A stretch of 6,829 bases of DNA from an uncultured Collinsella sp. (GCA_900555515.1 USLO01000095.1:1-6829), one strand, 5' to 3'. Counted from the first letter of the stretch, positions 1-5,999 are shown. The notes: generated from the letters alone by a model not told the origin. Numbers and translations: made by a program.

Positions 1-827
1 TTGTCCGTGAACACGCGGGTCATCTGACGAGCGCGGTCGGGACGGAAGTTGAAGAAGATGGCCGCGTCGCCCTCGTGAATGCCCTCGTTGTGGGCAGCGA
101 AGGGCTCGACGAACTCGTCGCCGCGCGGGTCCTTCTCGTAGTAGGCCTTGATACCGGCAACGGGGTCGGTATCAGCATCGGACGCATTGACCATGACGTC
201 GTAGGCGCGCTGGATGCGCTCCCAACGGTTGTCGCGGTCCATCGCCCAATAACGACCCGAGACGGTGGCAACGCGAGCGTCGCAACCGGTCTCCTCGGAG
301 ATCTTGGCCAGGAAGGCGCAGAACTCGCTCATGTAGCCAGCACCGGACTGCGGGTCGACGTCGCGGCCATCCATGAAGGCGTGGACGCGAACGGTCTTGA
401 CGCCGTGCTCGGCAGCCATCTTGACCAGAGCCTCGACGTGGTTCATGTGAGAATGAACACCGCCCGGGCTCATAAGGCCCATGAGGTGGAGAGTCTTACC
501 GTCAGCCTTGACGTCGTCCATAGCCTTGACAAAAACCTCGTTCTTGGCGATGGAGCCGTCCTTGATGGCGTTGTTGATGCGCGAAAGCTCCTGGAACACG
601 ATGCGTCCGGCACCGATGTTGAGGTGACCCACCTCGGAGTTACCCATCTGGCCATCGGGAAGACCCACGTCCTCGCCCGAAGCGCCGAGCGTGGTGTGGG
701 GGTACTTCTCGTACAGGCTATCAAGGAAGGGCGTCTTGGCAGCGGCGACGGCGTTCTCGCCATCGGCCGGAGCAAGGCCGCAACCATCCATGATGATCAG
801 GAGTGCAGGAAGATGACGCTGTGCCAT
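1..827 (-). CDS. gpmI: 2,3-bisphosphoglycerate-independent phosphoglycerate mutase (partial, C-terminus off the window)
   Basis: Cytoplasmic glycolytic enzyme interconverting 3- and 2-phosphoglycerate by a metal-dependent phosphoserine mechanism. The first 275 codons are visible with no stop; the gene continues past the left edge, and full-length family members are about 510 residues, so roughly half is seen. Seen directly: the N-terminal metal-binding Asp14 in IIMDG; the catalytic serine motif DGQMGNSEVGH with Ser64; PGGVHSH (121-127) with the substrate-binding His125; MDGRD (152-156); GRYWAMDRD (191-199) with two phosphate-site arginines; and FRPDR (261-265). These identify the cofactor-independent alkaline-phosphatase-fold family rather than GpmA. 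The ATG at 827 lies 5 nt after the tpiA stop and gives a normal N-terminus, so it is very probably cotranscribed and perhaps translationally coupled with tpiA. The ribosome-binding sequence (GAGTAGGA) lies within the tpiA 3' end and is modest. The second metal-site region expected in the C-terminal half cannot be checked. Confidence 0.96.
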   Translation of the reverse strand, partial: MAQRHLPALLIIMDGCGLAPADGENAVAAAKTPFLDSLYEKYPHTTLGASGEDVGLPDGQMGNSEVGHLNIGAGRIVFQELSRINNAIKDGSIAKNEVFVKAMDDVKADGKTLHLMGLMSPGGVHSHMNHVEALVKMAAEHGVKTVRVHAFMDGRDVDPQSGAGYMSEFCAFLAKISEETGCDARVATVSGRYWAMDRDNRWERIQRAYDVMVNASDADTDPVAGIKAYYEKDPRGDEFVEPFAAHNEGIHEGDAAIFFNFRPDRARQMTRVFTD

Positions 828-832
828 ATGTC

Positions 833-1600
833 CTACTCGCCTGCCTTGACGACCATAGAGGCGAAGTCGGCAGCCTTGAGCGAAGCGCCGCCCACGAGGG
901 CGCCGTCAACGTCGGGCTTGGCGACGAGCTCGGCGATGTTGCCGGGCTTGGCGGAACCGCCGTAGAGAACGCGGATGCCGTTGGCGAGCTCCTCGCCGAA
1001 CATCTCCTTGAGGGTCTCACGGATAGCGCCGCAGACCTCCTGAGCGTCCTCGGCGGTAGCGGTCTTGCCGGTGCCGATGGCCCAGATGGGCTCGTAGGCG
1101 ACGACGACCTGCTTGGGGCAGGTGATCTCAAGGCCAGCAAGGCCAGCCTTGACCTGGTTCACGACGTGCTCGACATAGGTGCCAGCCTCGCGGACCTCGA
1201 GGGACTCGCCGCAGCAGAAGACGGGAACAAGACCGGCTGAAACGAGAGCCTTAGCCTTCTTGTTCTGATCCTCGTCGGTCTCGTGGAAGTAGTCGCGACG
1301 CTCGGAGTGACCGATGATGCAGTAGGTGCAGCCAGCGGACTTGAGCATGTCGCAAGAAGACTCACCGGTGAAGGCACCCTTGGCCTCCCAGTACACGTTC
1401 TGTGCACCGAGGGCGATGGGGGCAGCCTGAATGCGGTCATGAACCGTGGTGATGTCGATGGTCGGAGGGCAGACGAGCACCTCGACGCCAGCCGGAACCT
1501 CGGGCAGAGCCTGAGCCAGCTCGTCGGCGAGCTTGGCGGCCTCGGCGACGTCGTTGTTCATCTTCCAGTTACCAGCGATAAGAAGGGTGCGATTAGGCAT
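833..1600 (-). CDS. tpiA: Triose-phosphate isomerase
   Basis: Interconverts dihydroxyacetone phosphate and glyceraldehyde-3-phosphate in the cytoplasm as a TIM-barrel dimer. The 255-residue product is the usual family length. Catalytic residues are all visible: Asn11 and Lys13 in GNWKMN, His98 in IIGHSERR, and Glu170 in the AYEPIWAIGTGKTAT segment, which includes flexible loop 6 (171-182). The phosphate-binding YGGS (213-216) and DGALVGGASL (232-241) follow. The ATG at 1600 is chosen because it gives the canonical short N-terminus (MPNRTLLIAGNWK) and has a GGAGG 9 nt upstream (1610-1614), inside the pgk coding sequence. An upstream in-frame extension to 1663 would lie wholly over pgk and is not supported. 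The gene overlaps the pgk stop by 8 nt and is followed after 5 nt by gpmI, so translation of the three is likely linked. Nothing is missing or disrupted. Confidence 0.98.
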   Translation of the reverse strand: MPNRTLLIAGNWKMNNDVAEAAKLADELAQALPEVPAGVEVLVCPPTIDITTVHDRIQAAPIALGAQNVYWEAKGAFTGESSCDMLKSAGCTYCIIGHSERRDYFHETDEDQNKKAKALVSAGLVPVFCCGESLEVREAGTYVEHVVNQVKAGLAGLEITCPKQVVVAYEPIWAIGTGKTATAEDAQEVCGAIRETLKEMFGEELANGIRVLYGGSAKPGNIAELVAKPDVDGALVGGASLKAADFASMVVKAGE

Positions 1601-2783
1601 CGAGAAGCGCCTCCACTCCGGGCAGGGCCTTACCCTCGACGAGCTCCATGGAAGCGCCACCACCGGTGGAGATCCAGCTCATCTTGTCGGCCAGGTTGAA
1701 CTTGTTGACAGCTGCGACAGAGTCACCACCGCCGATGATCGAGGTGCAGTCAGCCTCGGCGAGAGCCTCGGCGATAGCCTGGGTGCCGTGAGCAAAGTTG
1801 TCAAACTCGAAGACGCCCATGGGGCCGTTCCAGAACACGGTCTTGGCGCCCTTGACAGCCTCGGCATAGAGCTCCTCGGTCTTGGGACCGATGTCCATAC
1901 CCTCACGATCGTCGGGGATAGCGTCGGAAGCAACAACCTCGGGGACAGCGTCCTCGCCAAAGTGATCGGCAACACGGTTGTCGATGGGGAGTAGGATCTT
2001 GACACCCTTCTCCTCGGCCTTCTTGAGCATCTCGCCGGCGCGCTCGACCCAGTCCTCTTCCTTGAGGGACTGACCAACGGACAGGCCCTGAGCCAGGAAG
2101 AAGGTGTAGGCCATGCCGCCACCGATGATCAGGGTGTCAGCGGAGTCGATGAGGTGATCGAGAACGCCGATCTTGGAGGAAACCTTGGAACCGCCGACGA
2201 TGGCGACGAAGGGGCGCTCGGGCTCGGCGAAGATGCCGGTCAGCGTGTCGACCTCCTTCTCGAGCAAGAAGCCGGCGACGGCAGGCAGGTAAGCGGCGGG
2301 GCCCACGACGGAACCCTGGGCGCGGTGAGCGGTGCCGAAGGCATCGAGAACGAAGACGTCACCATAGGAAGCGAGCTTCTTGGCGATCTCGGGATCGTTC
2401 TTCTTCTCACGCTTGTCAAAACGGACGTTCTCGAGAACGAGGACCTTACCCGGCTCGACGGCGGCGACAGCCTCAGCAGCCTTCTCGCCGTAGGTGTCAG
2501 CGACAAAGGCAACGTCGAGACCAGAGAGCTCAGCGAGCTTCTTGGCGACGGGCTCGAGGGACAGCTCGGGCTGGAAGCCGGTGCCCTCGGGACGGCCGAG
2601 GTGGCTCATGAGGATGACGCGAGCGTTGTGCTCAACGAGGTAGTTGATGGTGGGCAGGGCAGCCTTGATACGGGTGGTGTCGCCAACGACGCCATCCTTG
2701 ATAGGCACGTTAAAGTCAACGCGGACGAGAACGCGCTTTCCGTCGACATCGATGTCGCGGACGGTCTTCTTGGTAAAGGCCAT
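1593..2783 (-). CDS. pgk: Phosphoglycerate kinase
   Basis: Transfers the acyl phosphate of 1,3-bisphosphoglycerate to ADP, the first ATP-yielding step of glycolysis; reversible in gluconeogenesis. The product is 396 residues, normal for a bacterial monomeric PGK. N-terminal domain substrate motifs are RVDFNVP (21-27), HLGRP (61-65) and DAFGTAHRA (147-155). C-terminal nucleotide-domain motifs are GGSKVSSK (197-204), GGGMAYTF (221-228), WNGPMGVFE (318-326), GGGDSVAAV (351-359) and STGGGASMELVEGK (372-385). The ATG at 2783 starts the protein at MAFTKKTVRDIDV, the expected N-terminus, with GAAAGG 11 nt upstream (2795-2800). A further in-frame ATG at 2819 sits in a leader hairpin and would add 12 non-family residues, so it is rejected. 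The gene lies 140 nt downstream of gap but behind a strong intrinsic terminator, so its expression probably depends on readthrough, RNA processing or an unrecognised promoter. Its last 8 nt overlap tpiA. Confidence 0.98.
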   Translation of the reverse strand: MAFTKKTVRDIDVDGKRVLVRVDFNVPIKDGVVGDTTRIKAALPTINYLVEHNARVILMSHLGRPEGTGFQPELSLEPVAKKLAELSGLDVAFVADTYGEKAAEAVAAVEPGKVLVLENVRFDKREKKNDPEIAKKLASYGDVFVLDAFGTAHRAQGSVVGPAAYLPAVAGFLLEKEVDTLTGIFAEPERPFVAIVGGSKVSSKIGVLDHLIDSADTLIIGGGMAYTFFLAQGLSVGQSLKEEDWVERAGEMLKKAEEKGVKILLPIDNRVADHFGEDAVPEVVASDAIPDDREGMDIGPKTEELYAEAVKGAKTVFWNGPMGVFEFDNFAHGTQAIAEALAEADCTSIIGGGDSVAAVNKFNLADKMSWISTGGGASMELVEGKALPGVEALLDA

Positions 2784-2830
2784 GTTTGCTTCTACCTTTC
2801 GTACGTGTCTGCCTCCCATTACGGCAGACG
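2784..2830 (-). promoter_or_regulatory. pgk leader with a 7-bp hairpin and ribosome-binding site
   Basis: Between the gap terminator and the pgk start, GTCTGCC and GGCAGAC (2823-2829 and 2807-2813) form a perfect 7-bp inverted repeat around a 9-nt loop. The loop contains the in-frame ATG at 2819. The hairpin is followed by GAAAGG at 2795-2800, which is 11 nt from the pgk ATG. There is no T-tract after this stem, so it is not a terminator. It could be a 5' protective hairpin left after RNA processing, or a translation-level control element. I found no convincing -35/-10 pair for a pgk promoter here; a TATAAG (2834-2839) immediately after the terminator T-run has no partner. Confidence 0.5.
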
Positions 2831-2839
2831 ATTTCTTAT

Positions 2840-2886
2840 AAAAAGGGCGCGACCCTAGGGTGTAAGCCCTATAAGGCCGCGCCCTT
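2840..2886 (-). terminator. Strong Rho-independent terminator after gap
   Basis: Read on the minus strand, AAGGGCGCG (2886-2878) pairs perfectly with CGCGCCCTT (2851-2843), giving a 9-bp GC-rich lower stem. An inner helix (TAGGG with CCCTA, about 2856-2860 and 2867-2871) closes a 6-nt loop. The stem is followed directly by five T residues and then ATAAG. It starts 37 nt after the gap stop codon. This is a textbook intrinsic terminator for gap, placed inside what would otherwise be a gap-pgk-tpiA-gpmI operon. The opposite strand has a weaker T-rich flank (TTCTTT at 2885-2890), so some bidirectional activity is possible, but no plus-strand gene is present to use it. Confidence 0.88.
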
Positions 2887-2923
2887 CTTTAGACGCTCAA
2901 CGAGCTATTCGCTAAAAGCTAAA

Positions 2924-3949
2924 TTAAGCAACGAACTTCTCGAAGTACTTGATGGTGCGGACCATCTGAGAGGTGTAGGAGTTCTCGTTGTCGTACCAAG
3001 AGGTGACCTGAACGAGGGTCTGGCCGTTGCCGAGGTCAGAGCACATGGTCTGAGTGGCGTCGAAGATGGAGCCGTGGGTCTCGCCGACGATGTCGCGGGA
3101 GACAATCTGGTCCTCGTTGTAGGCGAAGGTCTCGGGGATGGTCTCGGCGTAGGCCTTCATGGCAGCGTTGACCTCGTCGACGGTGACCTTCTTGTCAACG
3201 ACGGCGTAGAGGTTGGTCAGCGAGCCGGTCGGCGTCGGGACGCGCTGGGCGGCACCGATGAGCTTGCCGTTGAGCTCGGGGAGAACCAGGCCGATGGCCT
3301 TGGCAGCGCCCGTGGTGTTCGGGACGATGTTCTCGGAGCAGGCGCGGGAGCGACGGAAGTTGCCCTTGCGCTGCGGGCCGTCGAGCGGCATCTGGTCGCC
3401 GGTGAAGGCGTGGATGGTGGTCATGATGCCGGACACGATGGGAGCGAAGTCGTTCAGACCCTTGGCCATCGGGGCGAGGCAGTTGGTGGTGCAGGAAGCA
3501 GCGGAGATGATGTTGTCCTCAGCGGTCAGCGTCTCATGGTTGACGTTGTACACGATGGTGGGCAGATCGCTGCCGGCCGGAGCGGAGATGACGACCTTCT
3601 TGGCGCCAGCGTTGATGTGGGCCTGAGCCTTAGCCTTGCTGGTGTAGAAGCCGGTGCACTCGAGAACGACGTCGACGTCAAGGTCGCCCCAAGGCAGGTT
3701 GTTAGCGTCGGCCTCCTTGTAGATCTTGATCTCCTTGCCGTCAACGGTGATGGAATCCTCGCCAGCAACGACCTCGTGATCGCGAGCGTAGTTGCCCTGC
3801 GTGGAGTCGTACTTCAGCAGGTAAGCGAGCATATCGGGAGAGGTGAGGTCGTTGATAGCGACGATCTCGGAGCCCTCATGACCGAACATCTGACGGAAAG
3901 CCAGACGACCGATGCGACCGAAGCCGTTAATAGCAACCTTTACTGCCAT
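2924..3949 (-). CDS. gap: Glyceraldehyde-3-phosphate dehydrogenase, type I
   Basis: Oxidises glyceraldehyde-3-phosphate with NAD+ and phosphate to 1,3-bisphosphoglycerate in the cytoplasm, feeding Pgk. The 341-residue product begins with the Rossmann motif VAINGFGRIGRLAFR (4-19). Asp34 in the IND segment (32-34) favours NAD+ over NADP+. The catalytic signature ASCTTNCLAP (151-160) contains Cys153, and His180 lies in MTTIHAFTGDQ. RVPTPTGS (236-243) and the C-terminal SWYDNENSYTSQMVRTIKYF (317-336) are typical. The central TGDQMPLDGPQRKGNFRRSRA stretch and the C-terminus resemble GAPDHs of lactic acid bacteria and clostridia more than those I know from Streptomyces or Mycobacterium; that comparison is from memory. 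The ATG at 3949 has an excellent AAAGGAG 5 nt upstream (3955-3961). A longer in-frame start at 4051 would lie upstream of the likely -10 box and is rejected. The gene has its own promoter region and its own terminator. Confidence 0.98.
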   Translation of the reverse strand: MAVKVAINGFGRIGRLAFRQMFGHEGSEIVAINDLTSPDMLAYLLKYDSTQGNYARDHEVVAGEDSITVDGKEIKIYKEADANNLPWGDLDVDVVLECTGFYTSKAKAQAHINAGAKKVVISAPAGSDLPTIVYNVNHETLTAEDNIISAASCTTNCLAPMAKGLNDFAPIVSGIMTTIHAFTGDQMPLDGPQRKGNFRRSRACSENIVPNTTGAAKAIGLVLPELNGKLIGAAQRVPTPTGSLTNLYAVVDKKVTVDEVNAAMKAYAETIPETFAYNEDQIVSRDIVGETHGSIFDATQTMCSDLGNGQTLVQVTSWYDNENSYTSQMVRTIKYFEKFVA

Positions 3950-4043
3950 TGTGTCTCCTTTCGTAAGGCCCCCGCGAGCTACAGCGCCCGCCGTTGAGGC
4001 CCACAAACTAACCACTCGCCTAATATACCTTTTTTTTGACTTG

Positions 4044-4067
4044 AATTTCACGAGAATGCTCGAAATT
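4044..4067. promoter_or_regulatory. Imperfect dyad overlapping the gap -35 region
   Basis: On the plus strand AATTT (4044-4048) and CGAG (4051-4054) mirror CTCG (4059-4062) and AAATT (4063-4067), with a 2-nt bulge (CA) and a 4-nt centre (AATG). The dyad covers the proposed -35 hexamer (4046-4051), so a bound protein would be placed to repress. It could equally be a chance feature of AT-rich sequence. No regulator is identified. Confidence 0.35.
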
Positions 4068-4083
4068 GAAAATCAAATTTACG

Positions 4084-4097
4084 TTAAAACGTTTTAA
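4084..4097. promoter_or_regulatory. Perfect 14-bp CG-centred palindrome, candidate operator
   Basis: TTAAAACGTTTTAA is a perfect inverted repeat upstream of the proposed gap promoter, centred about 75 bp before the inferred start site. The central CG flanked by A/T half-sites resembles operators of LacI-family regulators, a family that includes the catabolite regulator CcpA, though it does not match the full cre consensus. The regulator is unknown. In such an AT-rich block a chance palindrome is possible, but one of 14 perfect bases at a glycolytic promoter is worth noting. Confidence 0.45.
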
Positions 4098-4142
4098 ATA
4101 CTAAAATAGCAGCTAAATCCATATATAAGTCGTTACTTCAAA

Positions 4143-5072
4143 CTACCTGTTTGCTTCAATGAGCTTTTCAAGCCGTAAAACACGATGGTAGAGGGCTGAC
4201 TTCGACAAGGGAGGGTCAGCCATCTCCCCCAAATCACGCAGCGACAGATCGGGATAGCGCTCGCGCAGGTCGCAAAAGACCGCCAAGGCATCCGGAAGCG
4301 CATCACGAAGGCCACGCTGCTCGAGCTCATCGATAAGCGCAAGCTGATGTTGGGCGGCACCGGCGCTTCTGGTCTGGTTGGCGAGCTCGGCGTTCACGCG
4401 ACGGTTCACATCGTTCTTAACCAACTTGACCGCGCGCGCCTCCTCAATCTCGGCAACGCTGCGCTTGGCGCCAATCAGCTTTAATAGATGCTCGATTTCC
4501 TCGGCGCTCTTAATGTACACGGCATATGACCCCCGCCGTGCATTAACACGAGCATGGACCCCAATCTGCTCCAACAGATCGCAAAGCCCCTTGGCATATT
4601 GCTCGCCCTGCACAGCAATCTCCAAATGAAAATCGCCGCGTGGATCGGCCACGAAGCCGCCCGCGATGAGCGCGCCGCGGATATAGGCAAGTCTACAGCA
4701 AGGACGGGCAACGATATGTCGGGGTACGCCGGCGACAAGTCCTCCCCTACGTTCGAGGATACCCAGCAGAACCAAGGCCTTATCCAGGTCTGGCTGATCA
4801 GGCAAGGTGATGAGGTAGTTTCGAACCTTATGCAATACAGATTTACGGACGGTGAACTCCGTTTTGAGCTTAAGGATACGATGCGTCAGCGTGATCATCG
4901 TGCGCGCGACGGCTCCCGTCTCAGTCGCAACCGTCAAACGATACCGCCCAGAGCCGGTAAGCGAGAGCGTACCGCTCACGCGCGTGAGGGCGGCAAGCGT
5001 CGACAAGTCGCAGTATTCACATTCGGGTTCGCAGCGCGCAAGCTCGTCGCGCACCTCAGCGGTAAACGACAT
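4143..5072 (-). CDS. whiA: DNA-binding protein WhiA
   Basis: WhiA proteins are found across Gram-positive bacteria. In Streptomyces WhiA is a transcription factor for sporulation and division genes, and in Bacillus it influences division and chromosome segregation. The 309-residue product matches the family length. It starts MSFTAEVRDELAR, the typical N-terminus. The homing-endonuclease-like (LAGLIDADG-type) region includes CCRLAYIRGALIAGGFVADP (125-144), with the expected FRGAF-like helix, followed by FHLEI (148-152). Nuclease catalytic residues are not expected in this family. The C-terminal helix-turn-helix lies at about 275-304 (DLSLRDLGEMADPPLSKSAL then YHRVLRLEKL), and KNDVNRRVNAE (219-229) is the conserved linker helix. 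The start is 6 nt after the rapZ stop, so the two genes are probably cotranscribed. The ribosome-binding sequence is weak, consistent with translational coupling. Downstream is the gap promoter region with no clear terminator. Confidence 0.95.
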   Translation of the reverse strand: MSFTAEVRDELARCEPECEYCDLSTLAALTRVSGTLSLTGSGRYRLTVATETGAVARTMITLTHRILKLKTEFTVRKSVLHKVRNYLITLPDQPDLDKALVLLGILERRGGLVAGVPRHIVARPCCRLAYIRGALIAGGFVADPRGDFHLEIAVQGEQYAKGLCDLLEQIGVHARVNARRGSYAVYIKSAEEIEHLLKLIGAKRSVAEIEEARAVKLVKNDVNRRVNAELANQTRSAGAAQHQLALIDELEQRGLRDALPDALAVFCDLRERYPDLSLRDLGEMADPPLSKSALYHRVLRLEKLIEANR

Positions 5073-5078
5073 GCAGGC

Positions 5079-5999
5079 CTATGCCTTCGTGTTGGCGCGC
5101 GACAGGTCGCGGTGGGAGATGCTCACATGATACTGAGCGCCTTCCAGGTAACGGGCCGTGGCCTCGGCAATGGCAACGCTGCGGTGCTGGCCGCCCGTGC
5201 AGCCGATGGCGATAGAAAGCTGCGGCTTACCCTCCGCGATATAACCCGGCATCACCGTATCGAGCAGCTGTGTCCAAGCCTTCCAAAACTCCTGCGTCTT
5301 GGGATGGTCCAGAACAAAATCGGAGACCTTTTTATCGAGACCGGTCATCGTGCGCATCTCGGGATCGTAGAACGGATTGGGCAGGAAGCGGACGTCGATC
5401 ATAATATCCGCTTCGACGGGCATGCCGTGCTTAAAGCCAAACGAGAACACGTGGACATCCATAAGCTGCTGGTCGGACAGCTCGGAAAATGCCATACGCA
5501 GCTTGTTGCGCAGCGCAGAGGTGCGCAGACGGCTCGTGTCGATAATCATATCGGCTCGGTCGCGCACGCCCTGCAGCTGAAGGCGCTCGCGCTGAATGGC
5601 ATCGGCCGTAGTCTCCCCCGGCTTGGCAATGGGATGACGGCGGCGATTTTCGCTGTAGCGACGAATCAGCACCTCATCAGAAGCCTCCAGGAACACGATG
5701 TCGCAGCTCATCTCGCGCTCTTCGAGAGCGGCGACCGCATCGAGCAACTCGTCAAACAGTCCCTGGCTACGCAAATCGCAGGTGACGGCGAGATGCCTGC
5801 CCACGCCCGTATTGATGCCGACGAGCTCGGCAAGCTGGGCGATGAGACGCGGAGGCAGGTTATCGATGCAAAAATAGCCCATGTCCTCGAACACGTGCAT
5901 GGCCTGTGTGCGGCCCGATCCGGACATTCCGGTGATGATGACGATATCGGGGATGCGCTCCGAGCGCTCCGCCGCATCCATGGCATCTCCCTTTTGCAT
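5079..5999 (-). CDS. rapZ: RapZ/YvcJ family nucleotide-binding protein
   Basis: A P-loop ATP/GTP-binding protein of about 300 residues. In E. coli RapZ binds glucosamine-6-phosphate and delivers the GlmZ sRNA to RNase E; in Bacillus YvcJ is a nucleotide hydrolase linked to competence. The role here is unknown. From the chosen start the product is 306 residues. The Walker A motif GMSGSGRT (24-31) has Arg in place of the usual Lys, as I recall for other actinobacterial members. The segment YFCIDNLPPRLI (42-53) is highly characteristic, IVFLEASDEVLIRRYSENRR (101-120) includes the Walker B-like strand, and the C-terminal domain has FSFGFKHGMP (185-194), DVRFLPNPF (202-210) and IGCTGGQHRSV (265-275). 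Two starts are possible: ATG at 5999 (GGGAGG 6 nt upstream) and ATG at 5981 (AAGGGAG 5 nt upstream, 300 residues). A TTG at 6035 falls inside a terminator hairpin and is rejected. Confidence 0.94.
   Translation of the reverse strand: MQKGDAMDAAERSERIPDIVIITGMSGSGRTQAMHVFEDMGYFCIDNLPPRLIAQLAELVGINTGVGRHLAVTCDLRSQGLFDELLDAVAALEEREMSCDIVFLEASDEVLIRRYSENRRRHPIAKPGETTADAIQRERLQLQGVRDRADMIIDTSRLRTSALRNKLRMAFSELSDQQLMDVHVFSFGFKHGMPVEADIMIDVRFLPNPFYDPEMRTMTGLDKKVSDFVLDHPKTQEFWKAWTQLLDTVMPGYIAEGKPQLSIAIGCTGGQHRSVAIAEATARYLEGAQYHVSISHRDLSRANTKA

Larger units (their letters stand above)
3950..4142 (-). promoter_or_regulatory. gap promoter and leader region (whiA-gap intergenic, 193 nt)
   Basis: This AT-rich block stands out from the GC-rich genes on both sides. 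On the minus strand a -10-like TATATT (4022-4027) is preceded, after an 18-nt spacer, by GTGAAA (4046-4051), which matches the TTGACA consensus at 4 of 6 positions. The spacer contains an uninterrupted A8 tract (4030-4037). Transcription would start near 4015, leaving a leader of about 65 nt that is GC-rich and could fold around GGGCC/GGCCT near its ends, before the AAAGGAG ribosome-binding site at 3955-3961. A dyad (4044-4067) overlaps the -35, and a perfect palindrome (4084-4097) lies upstream. No intrinsic terminator for whiA is evident, so readthrough from whiA into gap is possible. Confidence 0.6.

Noticed and set aside
75..965. Plus-strand open frame opposite gpmI and the tpiA end
   Set aside because: Shadow of conserved glycolytic genes; the translation is compositionally biased and has no domain.
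1593..1600. pgk-tpiA overlap as a possible frameshift or fusion
   Set aside because: Both proteins have complete, normal ends and tpiA has its own GGAGG, so it is an ordinary 8-nt operon overlap.
2784..2819. Upstream in-frame ATG giving a 12-residue longer Pgk
   Set aside because: It lies in the loop of a leader hairpin and the added residues are not conserved in the family; the ATG at 2783 gives the standard N-terminus.
2154..2858. Plus-strand open frame opposite pgk, running through the terminator
   Set aside because: Antisense to conserved PGK motifs and extends through a terminator hairpin; no initiation signal.
2786..3997. Long plus-strand open frame (about 400 codons) opposite gap
   Set aside because: It is antisense to a fully conserved GAPDH, its product is low-complexity (rich in Val, Gly, Asp, Leu) and matches no family I know. 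Long antisense frames are expected opposite GC-rich genes with strong codon bias.
3962..4005. Possible riboswitch or structured leader in the gap 5' region
   Set aside because: Only short GC-rich pairings (GGGCC with GGCCT near the ends) are visible; no known riboswitch core or expression platform is recognisable.
3950..4051. N-terminal extension of gap to an upstream ATG at 4051
   Set aside because: The extra 34 residues are not part of GAPDH, and the segment covers the -10 box and the ribosome-binding site of the true start.
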